DNA of 64,000 nucleotides from Diabrotica undecimpunctata (Eukaryota > Arthropoda > Insecta > Coleoptera > Chrysomelidae), in the NCBI RefSeq assembly GCF_040954645.1, contig NC_092807.1, forward strand, positions 49,856,991 to 49,920,990, read 5' to 3'. Shown piece after piece: positions 43,560 through 54,199 of the stretch. Each line of letters begins with the position of its first letter. Position 1 is the first letter of the stretch. The notes under the pieces are model-generated. The model was not told the DNA's origin. It saw nothing but the letters and a program-made list of their open reading frames with translations, and made no database searches. The position numbers and the translations under genes are program-made.

Positions 43560-44340
43560 GTCATCTCTCTTCGAATTGCATATTGTTTTTATAATGCGTC
43601 TTCCAAATAATGCAATAGCAGTTTTTGTAAGTTCAATAATAGAATTATTCTTTTCACATTGCATCCTTTCATTTTCATATTTCTTACATTAAAACTGAAG
43701 GTGTAATATCAAATATCAATAATTTTCAATAGAAGCATGTCTTTTTATAGATGAAGGATATTTATGAAGTATGAAGCCTTGAAGTACAACTGACATGTTA
43801 GTCAAGAGTAGCCAACTGACAGATATACTTTGTCGACTGTAGTGGGGCATAAAAATTTATATATGTATTATCTCATAAAACATAATGGGGTGTGAATACA
43901 TGGAATTTAGAATTTGAATTGAAAATTATAATTGGAATTTAGATTATGATAGAATATTTAGTTGATCGAAGAGTTGAGCGGCAACTATTTGTAGAATAAA
44001 AATTGTAAAATGAAAGATAAAATTAATAGATGAATAAAATCAAAAGACATTGAAATAAAATAATAATTTAAAGAACAATAACAAACATGAGTTGTTTATA
44101 ACGTTACAATATTTAAAAATGACTAAAAACATTGATTTTTCTACTTTCCTTGCATATTATAACTTTAAAACAATTCTTTTTGGAGAAAAGTCGCAAGGAA
44201 ATAAAATAACGACAATTGAATTTTCTTTAAGATACAGCTAGTTAAAAATGTTTTAATTATCCGGTTTAATGTATAAAAACGCATTACCAAATCTAAAAGA
44301 TGCTTTAGTTTTGTTACAAAATAAATTTATTTATTTATGT
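43560..44340. other. AT-rich spacer
   Basis: No coding signal or clear repeat. It probably contains the right end of the preceding Tc1-like element, but no inverted repeat was found. Confidence 0.4.
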
Positions 44341-44580
44341 TATAGTCTTCACGAGACGAAAATGCCACTGAACCTCTAAAAATCATACAAACAAGCTGAA
44401 TTTTGCTGAGAATGTTAATTTTGGGAACCCAAAATATACGCAAAAAGGTTTAATCCTACCCCTGGCTTTCCCCTATCCCCCTAAACCACCCTCTCTCGTA
44501 GGAGGAAAACGGAAAAAATCGATTTACCAAGAATCTGTACGTCATAAAAAAAAATATTTCAAATAAAAAATGTAGCTGTT
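44340..44580 (+). repeat. Interspersed repeat family R, copy 3
   Basis: Matches copies 1 and 2: CACGAGACGAAAATGCCACT, CTAAAAATCATACAAACAAG, C-rich tract, ATCGATTTACCAAGAATCTG, TTTCAAATAAAAAATGTAGC. It ends where the hairpin at 44586 begins. Confidence 0.7.
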
Positions 44581-44585
44581 GTGTA

Positions 44586-44862
44586 TTGATTTTTGGCAAC
44601 AAATGTGAGGCATTTGAATTATGCCTAAAAATGATGAATTTAAACTTTCACATTACAAACGATTGCACGTCACGGAAAATACTTCCACGAAGACGGTATT
44701 GGGTGAAATTTGTAGTTAAATTGTGTAGTTCAGAAAAACGTACTTGTGTAATCGAAAAGAAGCAGTTTTAAATGTTTTAGATTTTTTGTAATGTGAAAGT
44801 TTAGCGTTTTTAGGCATATTTCAAATGCCTTTTTGTTGCCCAAATTTGTTGCCAAAAATCAA
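44586..44862. repeat. Imperfect hairpin (foldback) with 75-bp arms
   Basis: Arm 44586-44659 (TTTTTGGCAACAAATGTGAG..AACTTTCACATTACAAA) pairs with 44787-44862 (TTTGTAATGTGAAAGTTT..TTTGTTGCCAAAAATC). The loop is about 127 bases. It may be an end structure of the piggyBac element that follows, or an independent MITE. Confidence 0.75.
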
Positions 44863-45159
44863 AAACCGAAATTTTATGCCATCAGTTTTAAAGACTGGGC
44901 TTTAACAATGGAAATTACATAGTGACCGGTAAATGGAAAAGTGATAAATTTTAATGATCTCATGATAATCTGAAAAAATGGCAAAAATCATGCAACCTTT
45001 ATTTATTTAACACTTTTATAGAAACTGACTTTAGAAAAAATGCAAAAATTAGATAAGAAAGCTCTTCACCCTAAAAACGCTTTGTGATTTTTACCGGTAG
45101 GACACTCTGTTAAAAAAAATGTTTACCGTCGAATTGATAAACATTAATTTTAAAATTGA

Positions 45160-46518
45160 TTTACTAAATGCACGAATCGACACATTACGAATGTTAAACC
45201 ACAGTTTACGAGAGAACGTGATGCAAAAGACGTAACAAAAGTAAAAATGCAGGCATTTATAGGTTTGCTTTTGTTATCTGGATACAAGAAGCAAAATCAT
45301 ACCCACTTTTTGGAACTCTGGACAACAGATGGCACCGGCTCTGAAATTTTTCGGGCATGGATGAGCAAAAACAGGTTCTTATTTTTACTCGCAGTGATTC
45401 GATTCGATGATAAAAGTACCAGAAATGAAAGAAAAAAGGTAGATAAGTTAGCTGCAATAAGATGGGTCATAGATACATTCGTAACGAATTGCAAAGACAA
45501 TTACACTCTGGGTGAATTTTTAACAATTGATGAAATGTTGATACCTTTCCGAGGGCGTTGTAGTTTTCTTCAATATCTTCCCAACAAACCCGCGAAGTAT
45601 GGACTGAAACTTTTTATATTGTGTGATGCAAAAACATTTTATGTGTCAAACTTTGAAGTTTATTGTGGTAAGCAGTCCGAAGGCCCCTACAGCATGGCAA
45701 ATACACCTAGTGCAATTGTGCACCGTTTGTTGAACGAAGTAAAAGGTACTAATCGGAACTTGACATGTGATAACTGGTATTCAAGTTATCCGCTAGCGAA
45801 GGAATTATTGGAAGAGAAAACTACCATGATTGGGACCATGAAAAAAAATAAACGGGAAATACCGCAAGAGTTTTTACCTCATAAAAATAGACCTGTTAAA
45901 TCTTCGTTATTTGGATTCCAAAAAAATGTAACATTGATTTCCCATGTACCGAAAACAAATAGAGCGGTTGTATTGATCTCAACGATGCACGATGATGGAT
46001 ATATAGATCCAGTGTCGAGTAAACCTGAAATCATCTTACAATATAACGCAACTAAATGTGGAGTTGATACTGTTGATAAAATGTGTAGCACATACTCAGT
46101 ATCAAGAAGAACAAGACGATGGCCATTATCTATATTTTTCCAACTCATGAACATTGCGGGAATCAATGGACTACTTCTCTATAATGCAACTCATGTCAAT
46201 GCAGCTTATAAGCATAGACGGGAATTTTTGAAATTGCTTTCCTTAGGTTTGATGAAGCCATACCTCTCTGAACGCGCCAGTATTCAATCACTGCCAAGTG
46301 ATATAAAAGGTTTTCTGGCGAAATATAAAAAACCAACAGAGGACAATGAGGAATCACCTGCAAAGATCAGAGCGCGGTGTTTCATTTGCGGTAGGAAAAA
46401 CAATCGAGTCACAACAATTATCTGCGGAAGTTGCAATAAGTCAGTTTGCAAACAACATATTATGACAACAGTTGTTACATGCGATTGTTGCAAAAATGGA
46501 GAAGCAAGCAGTGAATAA
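45160..46518 (+). pseudogene. piggyBac-like transposase, nearly intact but N-terminally broken
   Basis: The open frame from ATG 45247 (423 codons) reads upstream to 45160 in phase (TKCTNRHITNVKPQFT), so that ATG is internal. A stop at 45157 and a frame change cut off the N-terminus. DDE_Tnp_1_7 motifs: QAFIGLLLLSGYKKQNH, LTIDEMLIPFRGRCSF (first Asp), LTCDNWYSSYPLAKELL (second Asp), TKCGVDTVDKMCSTYSVSRR (third Asp), then a C-terminal Cys/His zinc domain: CFICGRKNNR, IICGSCNKSVCKQH, CDCC. Such transposases cut and paste at TTAA. The long open frame suggests recent activity or domestication, but the missing N-terminus argues for a dead copy. Confidence 0.85.
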
Positions 46519-46739
46519 TACAAACTAACAGTGACACATGTGAAGTTTTCATTTTAAGAATTTACTTGTTTTCTTGAGTTATTTCTTTGTTAAGATTTTG
46601 TCTTTAAAAAAAAGTATTTTTTATTTATATCATTAAAAATGCATAAAAATTAAGGAATCATGTTTTTTGTCCCTATACATTAATATAAATAATTCGTATG
46701 TATTGAATCTGATATTAATAAATATGGTGTATAGAATAC

Positions 46740-46790
46740 ACCGCGCGGGTAGCTGCGTGAGATTTTGGAGCACGGGTAGTTAAAGGTTAA
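46740..46790 (+). repeat. Inferred 3' end of the piggyBac-like element
   Basis: GC-richer block ACACCGCGCGGGTAGCTGCG ending GTAGTTAAAGG|TTAA at 46787-46790. TTAA is the piggyBac target. The matching left end was not found. Confidence 0.45.
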
Positions 46791-47075
46791 TTTTCCGTCG
46801 GTTATTTTTTATAAATTTTATTTCAAATAAATTGTTTTCTTTTATGTGTCGTTATTTCGTTACTGAATTAATAAACAATAATATCAAACTGTCAGTTTCT
46901 GACAAATCAATCATGGCCAACTCACAATAATTATTGGTAAACGTTAAAATATCTACCAAATTAATACTTTGATGGAAAAATAAAAATATCTAGAAAACTG
47001 ATGACTTTAGGTATAAGGAGTACTTCATAAAATTTGAAGTACGATATTAGTACTTTTCGATAGTGATATAAAATA

Positions 47076-47149
47076 CAGGGTGTTCTATTTAAAATTACCA
47101 AGAAAATAATGTATTTGCATTTTGACTTACCCTGTATTTGATTTAACGA
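47076..47149. repeat. Short palindromic repeat with CAGGGTGTT ends, unit 1
   Basis: Begins CAGGGTGTTC and ends TACCCTG. Same terminal motif as 47367-47426 and as the mariner end at 61681. Possibly a MITE or a mariner remnant. Confidence 0.45.
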
Positions 47150-47366
47150 GTATTATAAAAACTAATATATTTTATAATTTTTAACAATTATTAAAAAACT
47201 ATGGTTGCAATAGATCAATGTTCCTATACTCTTTTTTAATTATACAGGGAGTTAAACTTGATACGATTTTCAGGTAATATTGGTTATAACTTTTTAAATA
47301 ACCGGTATAACATAATTACTTGTTGTGATGTGGAAGTGAAGCAGATTTCAAATTTAAAATAAAATA

Positions 47367-47426
47367 CAGGGTGTTCCGTTTAAAAGAACATAAGTTTGGT
47401 CTGTCACCGTCTTATGGAACACCCTG
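47367..47426. repeat. Short palindromic repeat with CAGGGTGTTCC ends, unit 2
   Basis: Begins CAGGGTGTTCC and ends GGAACACCCTG, 60 bp. With unit 1 it may bound a 350-bp non-autonomous element (47076-47426). Confidence 0.55.
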
Positions 47427-47549
47427 TAAGATTGTAACTAATTTTAAAATGTAAAGTTTAAAGCTGCCTACAATTTTTGTCAATAACTTTTTTTTGTAAT
47501 TTTTACTATAACAGATCTACTGAGCTTCCTAACACTAATCAATCACCCA

Positions 47550-47550
<1 letters not shown>

Positions 47551-47635
<85 letters not shown>
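47551..47635. repeat. (TA)n microsatellite
   Basis: About 85 bases of alternating TA with one interruption. Confidence 0.98.
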
Positions 47636-47638
<3 letters not shown>

Positions 47639-47858
47639 CGATTTAAGTAAAATCTTATTTTCGGACTGACTGGCCTATAATAAAATATCACTGCCGTGGA
47701 AAATATTTTGTTTTATATTTAGTGTTCTAATACCTATTTACGCTGTGGCTTGGTTTAGTGTATCTATCTATTTAAAGACTTTGTTTACTATTGGCGAATC
47801 ACATCTACATGAAACACTTTTGAAATTAAAACAATTTTTGTCACAAGAAGAAAAAACA

Positions 47859-47909
47859 ATGGCTCTCAGTGGAATATTTCGCAGGCGTAAAAAGGATGTA
47901 GTCGAATTG
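47859..47909 (+). CDS. Candidate alternative first coding exon of the B56 gene
   Basis: ATG at 47859 in context ACAATGG opens 17 codons (MALSGIFRRRKKDVVEL), then a GTAATA donor-like site at 47910. The distance to the acceptor at 47994 is 85 bases, much like the 89-bp first intron at 28253. It is phase 0, so it joins in frame to the exon at 47995. The basic cluster FRRRKK resembles variable B56 N-termini. The donor is weak; transcript evidence would decide. Confidence 0.4.
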
Positions 47910-47994
47910 GTAATAACTAGAGAGTATGTGTATGTGAAGTGTGTAGTTAAACGTAGTGTTTTTTCAGTCTAACAGCATTTCTCTTCCTCCTCAG

Positions 47995-48115
47995 AGTCCA
48001 ATAAATAAGAACAAAATGACAGCGGGAGCAGCCGCGAATGCTAGAAAGGAGAAACGGCAGTCGAGATTTAACATTCCCAAAAATCAGGAGTTGGATGTAT
48101 TACCATCACTAAGAG
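47995..48115 (+). CDS. PP2A B56 (B') regulatory subunit, N-terminal exon
   Basis: Acceptor CTCTTCCTCCTCAG at 47981-47994, donor AGAG|GTAAGT. Phase 0 start, phase 1 end. Encodes SPINKNKMTAGAAANARKEK, then RQSRFNIPKNQELDVLPSLR. The KEKRQS.RFN..KN.EL..LP.L block is the conserved segment just before the HEAT-like repeats of PP2A B56 gamma/delta-type subunits (Drosophila well-rounded or widerborst group). B56 directs the PP2A holoenzyme to its substrates. The HEAT repeat exons are beyond the window. The split final codon (G|..) fits an Asp or Glu, as expected after LP.LK/R. Identification is from memory of that motif. Confidence 0.72.
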
Positions 48116-48712
48116 GTAAGTTATTGTAGTAATTATAAAGATTTTTATCTCAGTAAAAATATCGCGATATATAAATAAACTACGGATTTAATATTTATAA
48201 TCGAAGAAAGCATTGAACAGATACAAATATTAACGTAACTTTCCTGAATATGCTTTGATAGATCAACAAGTTTTTTTACAGTTTTATGACTTTTGCTGCT
48301 CCTGATTTGCCTCAATTAGTGTTGTTTTTTTTGTGCAATCTAATTTATGAAGTCCAAATGTTACAACACCCCACATAATTTTACAATAGCCTAATCACAT
48401 AGATTAAGATCCGGTGAGTTTACTGTCCATTCAATGTATGATATGTTTTTCCTGGAATTATTTCGTCATGAACTTAATAATCCCTTCATCTTATCTTTAT
48501 AAGAAACACAGTCCAAAATATCTTGCAGGATATTGTAATTTTTTGACTCATATGAGCTGTCGTAAGTTTGTCGTTGTCACTTACTCTAACAAAACGATAT
48601 CGATGTCTTTGTATCAAAAAATTATCTTGATTTGAGCAAATACTTTTCTGCCGTATCTACCAATTTTGTTTTTTCCGACAGATTTTCGTTAGCGATTGTT
48701 CTGTCCCAGCTT
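48116..48712 (+). other. B56 intron sequence with a mariner scrap
   Basis: No further B56 exon was found to the end of the window. 48540-48645 resembles 51660-51740 (both share CATATGAG.TGTCGTAAGTTTGTC and ACGATATCG), which lies just downstream of a mariner transposase, so it is probably a fragment of the same mariner family. Confidence 0.4.
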
Positions 48713-48890
48713 GCGTCTGGTATACGTGTGCTTTACGTCTGATATGAGTTGGATCGCGTCTGCTATACGTCTGATATGAGTTAAATTGCGTCTGCTATAC
48801 GTCTGTTAGAGTTAGATTGCGTCTACTGTACGTCTGATATGCGTTAGATTGCGTCTGCTATACGTCTGATATGAGTTAGATCGCGTGTGG
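48713..48890 (+). repeat. Minisatellite, about 5 units of 32 bp
   Basis: Unit GCGTCTGCTATACGTCTGAT ATGAGTTAGATY, with unit lengths 31-43 and a few differences. The first unit has an insertion. Confidence 0.9.
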
Positions 48891-49112
48891 TTAAAAGTTT
48901 AATCTCACACGTTATGTTTTGTATTGTTGTTGCTTCTTTTTTTTTTTTCAAAATACATGTTTTCTCTCCATTAGAAATAATCTTAAAATGGTATTGTTGG
49001 TTTCTTGCAATGATAGGCGCTGGATATAACCGAAGAATTTGAGTCTTGGTCGTATGTCTTATCTGCGACATCTCTCACCTGTACGTTTAATGTTCCTTTG
49101 ACGATTCCAATA

Positions 49113-49310
49113 TGTATAAGTTTTCTATGATACCCTTCCAACTTTTATTTGATGCCTCGTAAGTCTCAATTGGACCAATAGATGCGAAGATTTTTCAATG
49201 TTGTCATGTTTAATTTTTCTATGACCTCCTTCCACCTTTTATTTGATGCTTCGTAAGTCTCGGACCCAATAAAAATGTCTCGTTGTCCAGTCTTGTCATG
49301 TTTAATTTTT
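49113..49310 (+). repeat. Tandem duplication, about 95-bp unit
   Basis: TTTTATTTGATGCYTCGTAA GTCTC..GTCATGTTTAATTTTT appears twice, moderately diverged. Confidence 0.75.
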
Positions 49311-49513
49311 TCTTTTCTTTTTGTATTCGTCATCCCCTCACACGTTCCATTTCCTCTGTAACTATACGTTTCGTACCGTATTCTTTCTATTTCCTGTGAT
49401 ACCTCACATGTCGTTCTACAAACCTAATGCCTCTGACCGGTCGCCATGTTTGAGTTTTGTCATTATATTCTTTACGTTATATTCTTTCCAGCGATACATG
49501 AATTGCTTTGACT

Positions 49514-51180
49514 TTCTAACTATCTTCTTCTTAAAGTGCCTATCCGTTCCGGATGTTGGCGATCATCACGGCTATCTTTACTTTATTTATTGCAGCGCGG
49601 AACAGTTCAGTGGTAGTCGTGTTATACCACTTTAGTAAATTTTGAAGCCAGGAAATGCGTCTTCTTCCCGGTCCTCTGTTACCATTTACTTTCCCTTGGA
49701 GAATCAGCTGGAGAAGGCCGTAACGTTCTTGATTTCTCATTACATGTCCTAGATATTCCAACTTTTTAGTTTTGACGGTCATGAGAATTTCACATTCTTT
49801 CCCCATTCTACGCAGGACCTCCACATTAGTAACTCTGTCAACCCAGGATATACGTAAGATGCGCCTATAACACCACATTTCGAAAGCTTCGAGCCGATTC
49901 ATAGATGCAACAGTCAGTGTCCATGCTTCCATTCCGTAGAGCAGAACTGTGAATATGTAGCAGTTCAATAGACGGCATTTTGTTTTTAATGATATGTCTC
50001 AACTGTTGAAAATGGTTCTCATTCTAACGAATGCTGCTTTTGCTTTTATTATTCGCTGTTTAATTTCTGTTGAGTGGTCCCATTGGCTATTTAAATTGGT
50101 GCCTAGATATGTATATTGCTCGACTCTTTCGATATTCTGTTGGTTGATTGTAAGTTGAGCGTTTAGTATTGGTTTTTTACTAATTGTCATAAATTTGGTT
50201 TTCTTTATGTTAAGAGCTAGTCCGTATCTGTTGCTGACTTCTGTTATGCGATTTGTTAATATCTGTAAGTCATTCAGATTATCGGCGAAAACTATAGTGT
50301 CATCTGCATATCTAATGTTATTCAACCATTCATCGTTTATTAGTATTCCTTTCTCACAACCGTCTAAAGCTTCCTTCAATACCCATTCAGAATAAATGTT
50401 GAACAACAATGGAGACAAAATACAGCCCTGTCGTACTCCACGTTCTATTGCAATTTTATCAGTTAACTGGTCTTCTATTTTGATTTTGGCCGTTTGATTG
50501 TAGTAAATGTTTCTGATAATTCTAAGATCTTTGTTGTCAATTCCAATTTCTTGCATTAGAGTCATTAATTTGTCATGTTTTACTCTGTCAAATGCCTTCT
50601 GGTAATCTATAAAGCATACGTATATGTCACAATTCACATCCCTGCATCTCTGAAATAGCACCTGTACAGCAAAAAGGGCCTCCCGTGTTCCCAGAGCATC
50701 ACGAAATCCGAATTGTGTTCTTGTTAGTTGTTCCTCACATTTTGTATATATTCTTTTGTGAATGACCTTTAGAAATGATTTAAGTAAATGGCTCATAAGG
50801 CTTATAATTCTATAGTCTTCGCACTTTCTCGCATTGGGTTTTTTTGGAAGATTTATAAAAGTTGACACTAACCACTCTTGGGGAACCACGCCCGTATCAT
50901 ATATACTGTTAAATATATTTGTCAACCATTTTATGCCATCATAGTCCATAAGTTTTAAGAAAAGTTTTAAGTGAAAATTATCAGGGCCTACTGCTTTACC
51001 ATCTTTGGTGCTTTTGATGGCATATTTTACTTCTTCGACTTTAAATGGTGGTCCAGATTCGCAATTGGTGTTTGTTGTAATACCAGTGTTACTTCGTATA
51101 TCTTCAACTATACCCTGTATATTACAAGAAGTGATAGACGGAATGAAGAACGATGATACGTCATATTGTCTTCTTGATAT
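49514..51180 (-). pseudogene. LINE (same family as LINE A), RT to 3' end
   Basis: 5'-truncated copy. Minus order: linker (51150-50950, KVEEVKYAIKSTKDGKAVGP); then the 316-codon frame 50949-49999 with FINLPKKPNARKCEDYRIIS, CFIDYQKAFDRVKHDK (first catalytic Asp), GVRQGCILSPLLF, NIRYADDTIVFAD (YADD); then, after a single in-frame TGA near 49997 (an Arg codon in LINE A), 49968-49540 with LYGMEAWTLTVASMN, GHVMRNQERYGLLQLILQ and the C-terminal GPGRRRISWLQNLLKWYNTT. Over the shared region it is very close to LINE A but keeps the segments LINE A has lost. Confidence 0.9.
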
Positions 51181-51269
51181 GACTCTAGTCTATTTTAAAA
51201 TAACCTGCTTGTATACTTATATTTAATAATATTACTTAATCTATACGCCGTTCTGTGTTAATGGGGTAT

Positions 51270-51480
51270 TGTCTTTGTATTCTATACGTAACACCACCAT
51301 GAATTGACTCCATATTCACGTTTGAGAGATGACAGACGAAAAAGCAGAATTGACGTCATATTCACGTTTGAGAGTTGACAGTTGACATGGCAGTTGACAG
51401 CTCTCGGCCGTCATCTTGTGACGTCACACGTCAAAATTTTCCCACGCTGTCAAAATTTTCCCACGCCTAAGTCTCGCATA
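51270..51480. repeat. Block of short direct repeats
   Basis: TGACGTCATATTCACGTTTG AGAG / CATATTCACGTTTGAGAG and GTCAAAATTTTCCCACGC are each present twice; GTTGACAG recurs. GC-richer than the flanks. No coding. Origin unknown. Confidence 0.5.
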
Positions 51481-51719
51481 CTCTTCTTCAATCTTGTAAC
51501 AGTCTAGCTCATATACTTTTTCGCCCAAAAATATCGTTTCACCTTCTTTAAGTCGTTTTCATACAGGAGTCATGAACATTAACTTCAGTATATGCAAACT
51601 CTTGCTGAGAATCTCTTCTTGTTTTGCTGGGGGTTAGTTTATTTTAAAAAACTTCACCCTTTATTCATATGAGTTGTCGTAAGTTTGTCTTTCTCACTTA
51701 ATCTAAAAAGACGATATCG

Positions 51720-52680
51720 TTGCCGTTGTACCAAAAAGTGGCCTTCATTTGAAACCAACACTTGTCCAAGAATATACTTGTCCAGTCAAATATATAACTC
51801 AAAGCTCATATATTTTTTCCCAATCATATTTTTTTGTTTTTTTGCGGTTTGATTCATTGTCTTTCGCTCTGCGGTTTCAAGCTCTGCAAAATAGGCATAT
51901 GTTTCGTCAATTATCTCTTCCTTCGAGCCGAATTTTTTATTTACGAACCAAATAGGAGGGGCCAAATCAGGTGAATAAGCCGGATGAGAAAGTAATTAGA
52001 AACCCAACTCATAAATTGTTGTCATTGTCATAACGCTCTTGTGAGCCAGTCTAGTGTCATGAAGAAATAACACTTTTTTCTTCTGCATATGGGGTCGTTT
52101 CTCGCTGAATTTCTGCTTGAATTTTTCCAATAATGCACAATAATATTGGCTATCGATAGTTTTACCTTTTTCAAGATAGTCAATTAAAATTATGCCTTTG
52201 CAATCCCAAAATACAGTGGCAATAACCTTTCTGACCCTTTGAGTCGTTTCAGGCAATTTTGTCGACTTTAGTCCACCGTCGTGCGTTCATTCTGTTCTCT
52301 GGTGTGAAGTGAGGTATCCAGGTTTCTTCAACGATTACCAATAGACGCCAAAAGTCGAGTTGCGGTTTATAAGGTCCAAACACTATTAAGAATTGGTCAG
52401 CAAACGCGGCACCCATCGGCAGAATATTTTTTTTATATTCAAAACCTTGTTCAAAATATGACTATCTTTGATCTTTACTAATTCCTGTGGCCTCTGCCAA
52501 TTCACGCACCTTCATTTTACGATCAGCTAAAACCCTTTCAGCCGTCCAGTACGTGATTCATCGAATCTAGATATACGGCCACTGCGAAATTCACTAATTT
52601 GGCACCGTAGTCTGAAGGAACATTAGTTCAATAATACTTGCCTAGATTTTCTTTTGTTTTCTTCGCCATTTTAATTCCCA
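51720..52680 (-). pseudogene. mariner transposase, decayed
   Basis: Minus readings: a start near 52672 (MAKKTKENLGKYY), MKVRELAEATGISKD (second HTH), EETWIPHFTPENRM.ARRWTK (first Asp region, altered from D to E), VIATVFWDCKGIILIDYLEK, GKTIDSQYYCALLEKF, HMQKKKVLFLHDTRLAHKSV (second Asp, H-D; usually QDNAPAH), LLSHPAYSPDLAPP, then FGSKEEIIDETYAYFAELE. At least five frameshifts or stops. Of the standard mariner (DD34D) type by motif. A close relative of its 3' flank occurs at 48540-48645. Confidence 0.85.
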
Positions 52681-53074
52681 AGTAATAATGTTTAATGAGA
52701 GATCGAAAATTGTTTTTCTCCAAATGCGTCATTTTTTCCAAAAAAGTTAACTTAATGCAGCTGCCGAAAATATACTAATGGCTGCATCGCGCTAAACTTT
52801 GACAAGCATGCCTAAAAAGTTGCTATTCTTTTAACATACTATTATTTTAACGATATTCCAAATTAGTAATTACCTCGGATAAATGATATGGCGCCGTATC
52901 ATTTTTTCAGGTTTTGAAACAGTTAATAATTTCAGACCGGAAACCAAGTCTAGGGAAAAACAATCGCATCCTTGAGCCAGATGTATTAGCTCGAAAACAC
53001 TTTATTTATCAAATTAAACCGTTTTCTTCTTTTCCAAAGTATCCCAACTCTTCCTCTTCTTCTTCCTTCTTGTA

Positions 53075-54190
53075 TGTAGGCTTTAAAGCCTGATTCTTCT
53101 CCTAAATTGTTTAAATTATCGTACCATCTTTTTCTTGGTCTGCCAATACTTCTTCGTCCATGACTTATTTCGTGCTATTCGTACTATCATATCCTCTGCC
53201 ATTCTACTAATGTGTTCGTTCCACTCCTGTTTCCATTTTGTCACCCATCCATTTATGTCTTCTATATTGCATACTCTTTTTGATGCTTACATGATTTTGC
53301 TTTTCTCCCTATTGAACAGACTTTTCCCTGATATTCGTTTAAGTATTTTCATCTCTGTTGTTTCTAGTAGTCGTCTCGTTTTACATGTGTCAGGTCTTGT
53401 CTCCGCCGTGTATGTTAATATAGGTCTAATTGCTGCTTTATAGATTATTGTTTTTGTGTCTTGTCTTAGGTGTCTATTCTTCTAGATTGTGTCATTAAGA
53501 GATCTCGCCGCTTTACTTGCTTTTAAGCTTTGTTGTCGTACTTCTTCTTCAACATCTCCGTAACTAGTTATATCTATTCTAAGATATCTAAACTTTGCTT
53601 CTTGCTTTATTATTTTCCCATCAATTTCGATTTTGCATCGTAATGGGTGTTTAGACGTTGTCATATATTTGGTTTTTTCTGCTGATATTAACATATTGTA
53701 TTTCTTGGCTGTTATATTGAAGATGTGTTTTAATCTTTGGAGCTCGTCTTCTGCCTCGGCGATTAATGCGGCATCGTCTGCATAACAATATTTGGACACA
53801 TTTGTTCCCCATTCTGTAACCTTAACCTCTCCGTACTGCTTGTATTATTCCGTCCATTATTATATTAAAGAGAAGTGGGCTTAACGAGTCACCCTATCTG
53901 TGCTAGTTTTCTATTTATCTTTGTCTGTATTACATTATGGAAGTAGATGTTTTCAATGGTTTGTATAATATTGATTGGTATGTTTCTTTTATACAGTAGG
54001 TGTAAGACGTCTTTGACTTTGATGCGATCGAAAGCCTTTGTCAGGTCTATAAAAAAAATAGATATGCTGGTTCATTGTACTTGATGGCCTACTATTGACC
54101 TCTATGGCCAACTCTTTTGGCATAATAATAATATCGTATGGCATTTTTGCCGTGGAAAGCCTTTCGGAATTTTCCTGCGCCAATTACATT
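53075..54190 (-). pseudogene. LINE E, RT to C-terminus, decayed
   Basis: Minus order: FDRIKVKDVLHLLYKRNIPI (first catalytic Asp region, about 54035-53970), CYADDAALIAEAEDELQRLK (YADD, 53790), SAEKTKYMTTSKHPLRCKIE, KSLNDTI-type connection, KAAIRPILTYTAETRPDTCK, WNEHISRMAEDMIVRIARNK near 53220-53170. Several breaks. Of the same broad group as the tails at 1-153 and 55116-55262 (WNDHIS..NR.V..TRD). No EN. Confidence 0.78.
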
Positions 54191-54199
54191 TTTAACTAG

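Larger units (their letters stand above)
28387..47994 (+). other. 19.6-kb intron of the B56 gene, packed with transposons
   Basis: Bounded by the donor after 28386 and the acceptor at 47993-47994. Contents are listed separately. Stretches 28387-29440, 32300-33690, 33911-34960, 41061-41890 and 46790-47075 show no recognised feature beyond AT-richness. If the alternative first exon at 47859 is used, much of this is 5' flank for that transcript. Confidence 0.5.

Noticed and set aside
48713..48890. CRISPR array
   Set aside because: Contiguous repeats without unique spacers in a eukaryotic intron; it is a minisatellite.
49321..49635. 104-codon plus ORF overlapping the LINE 3' end
   Set aside because: Antisense to the LINE C-terminus for much of its length; no independent coding signal.
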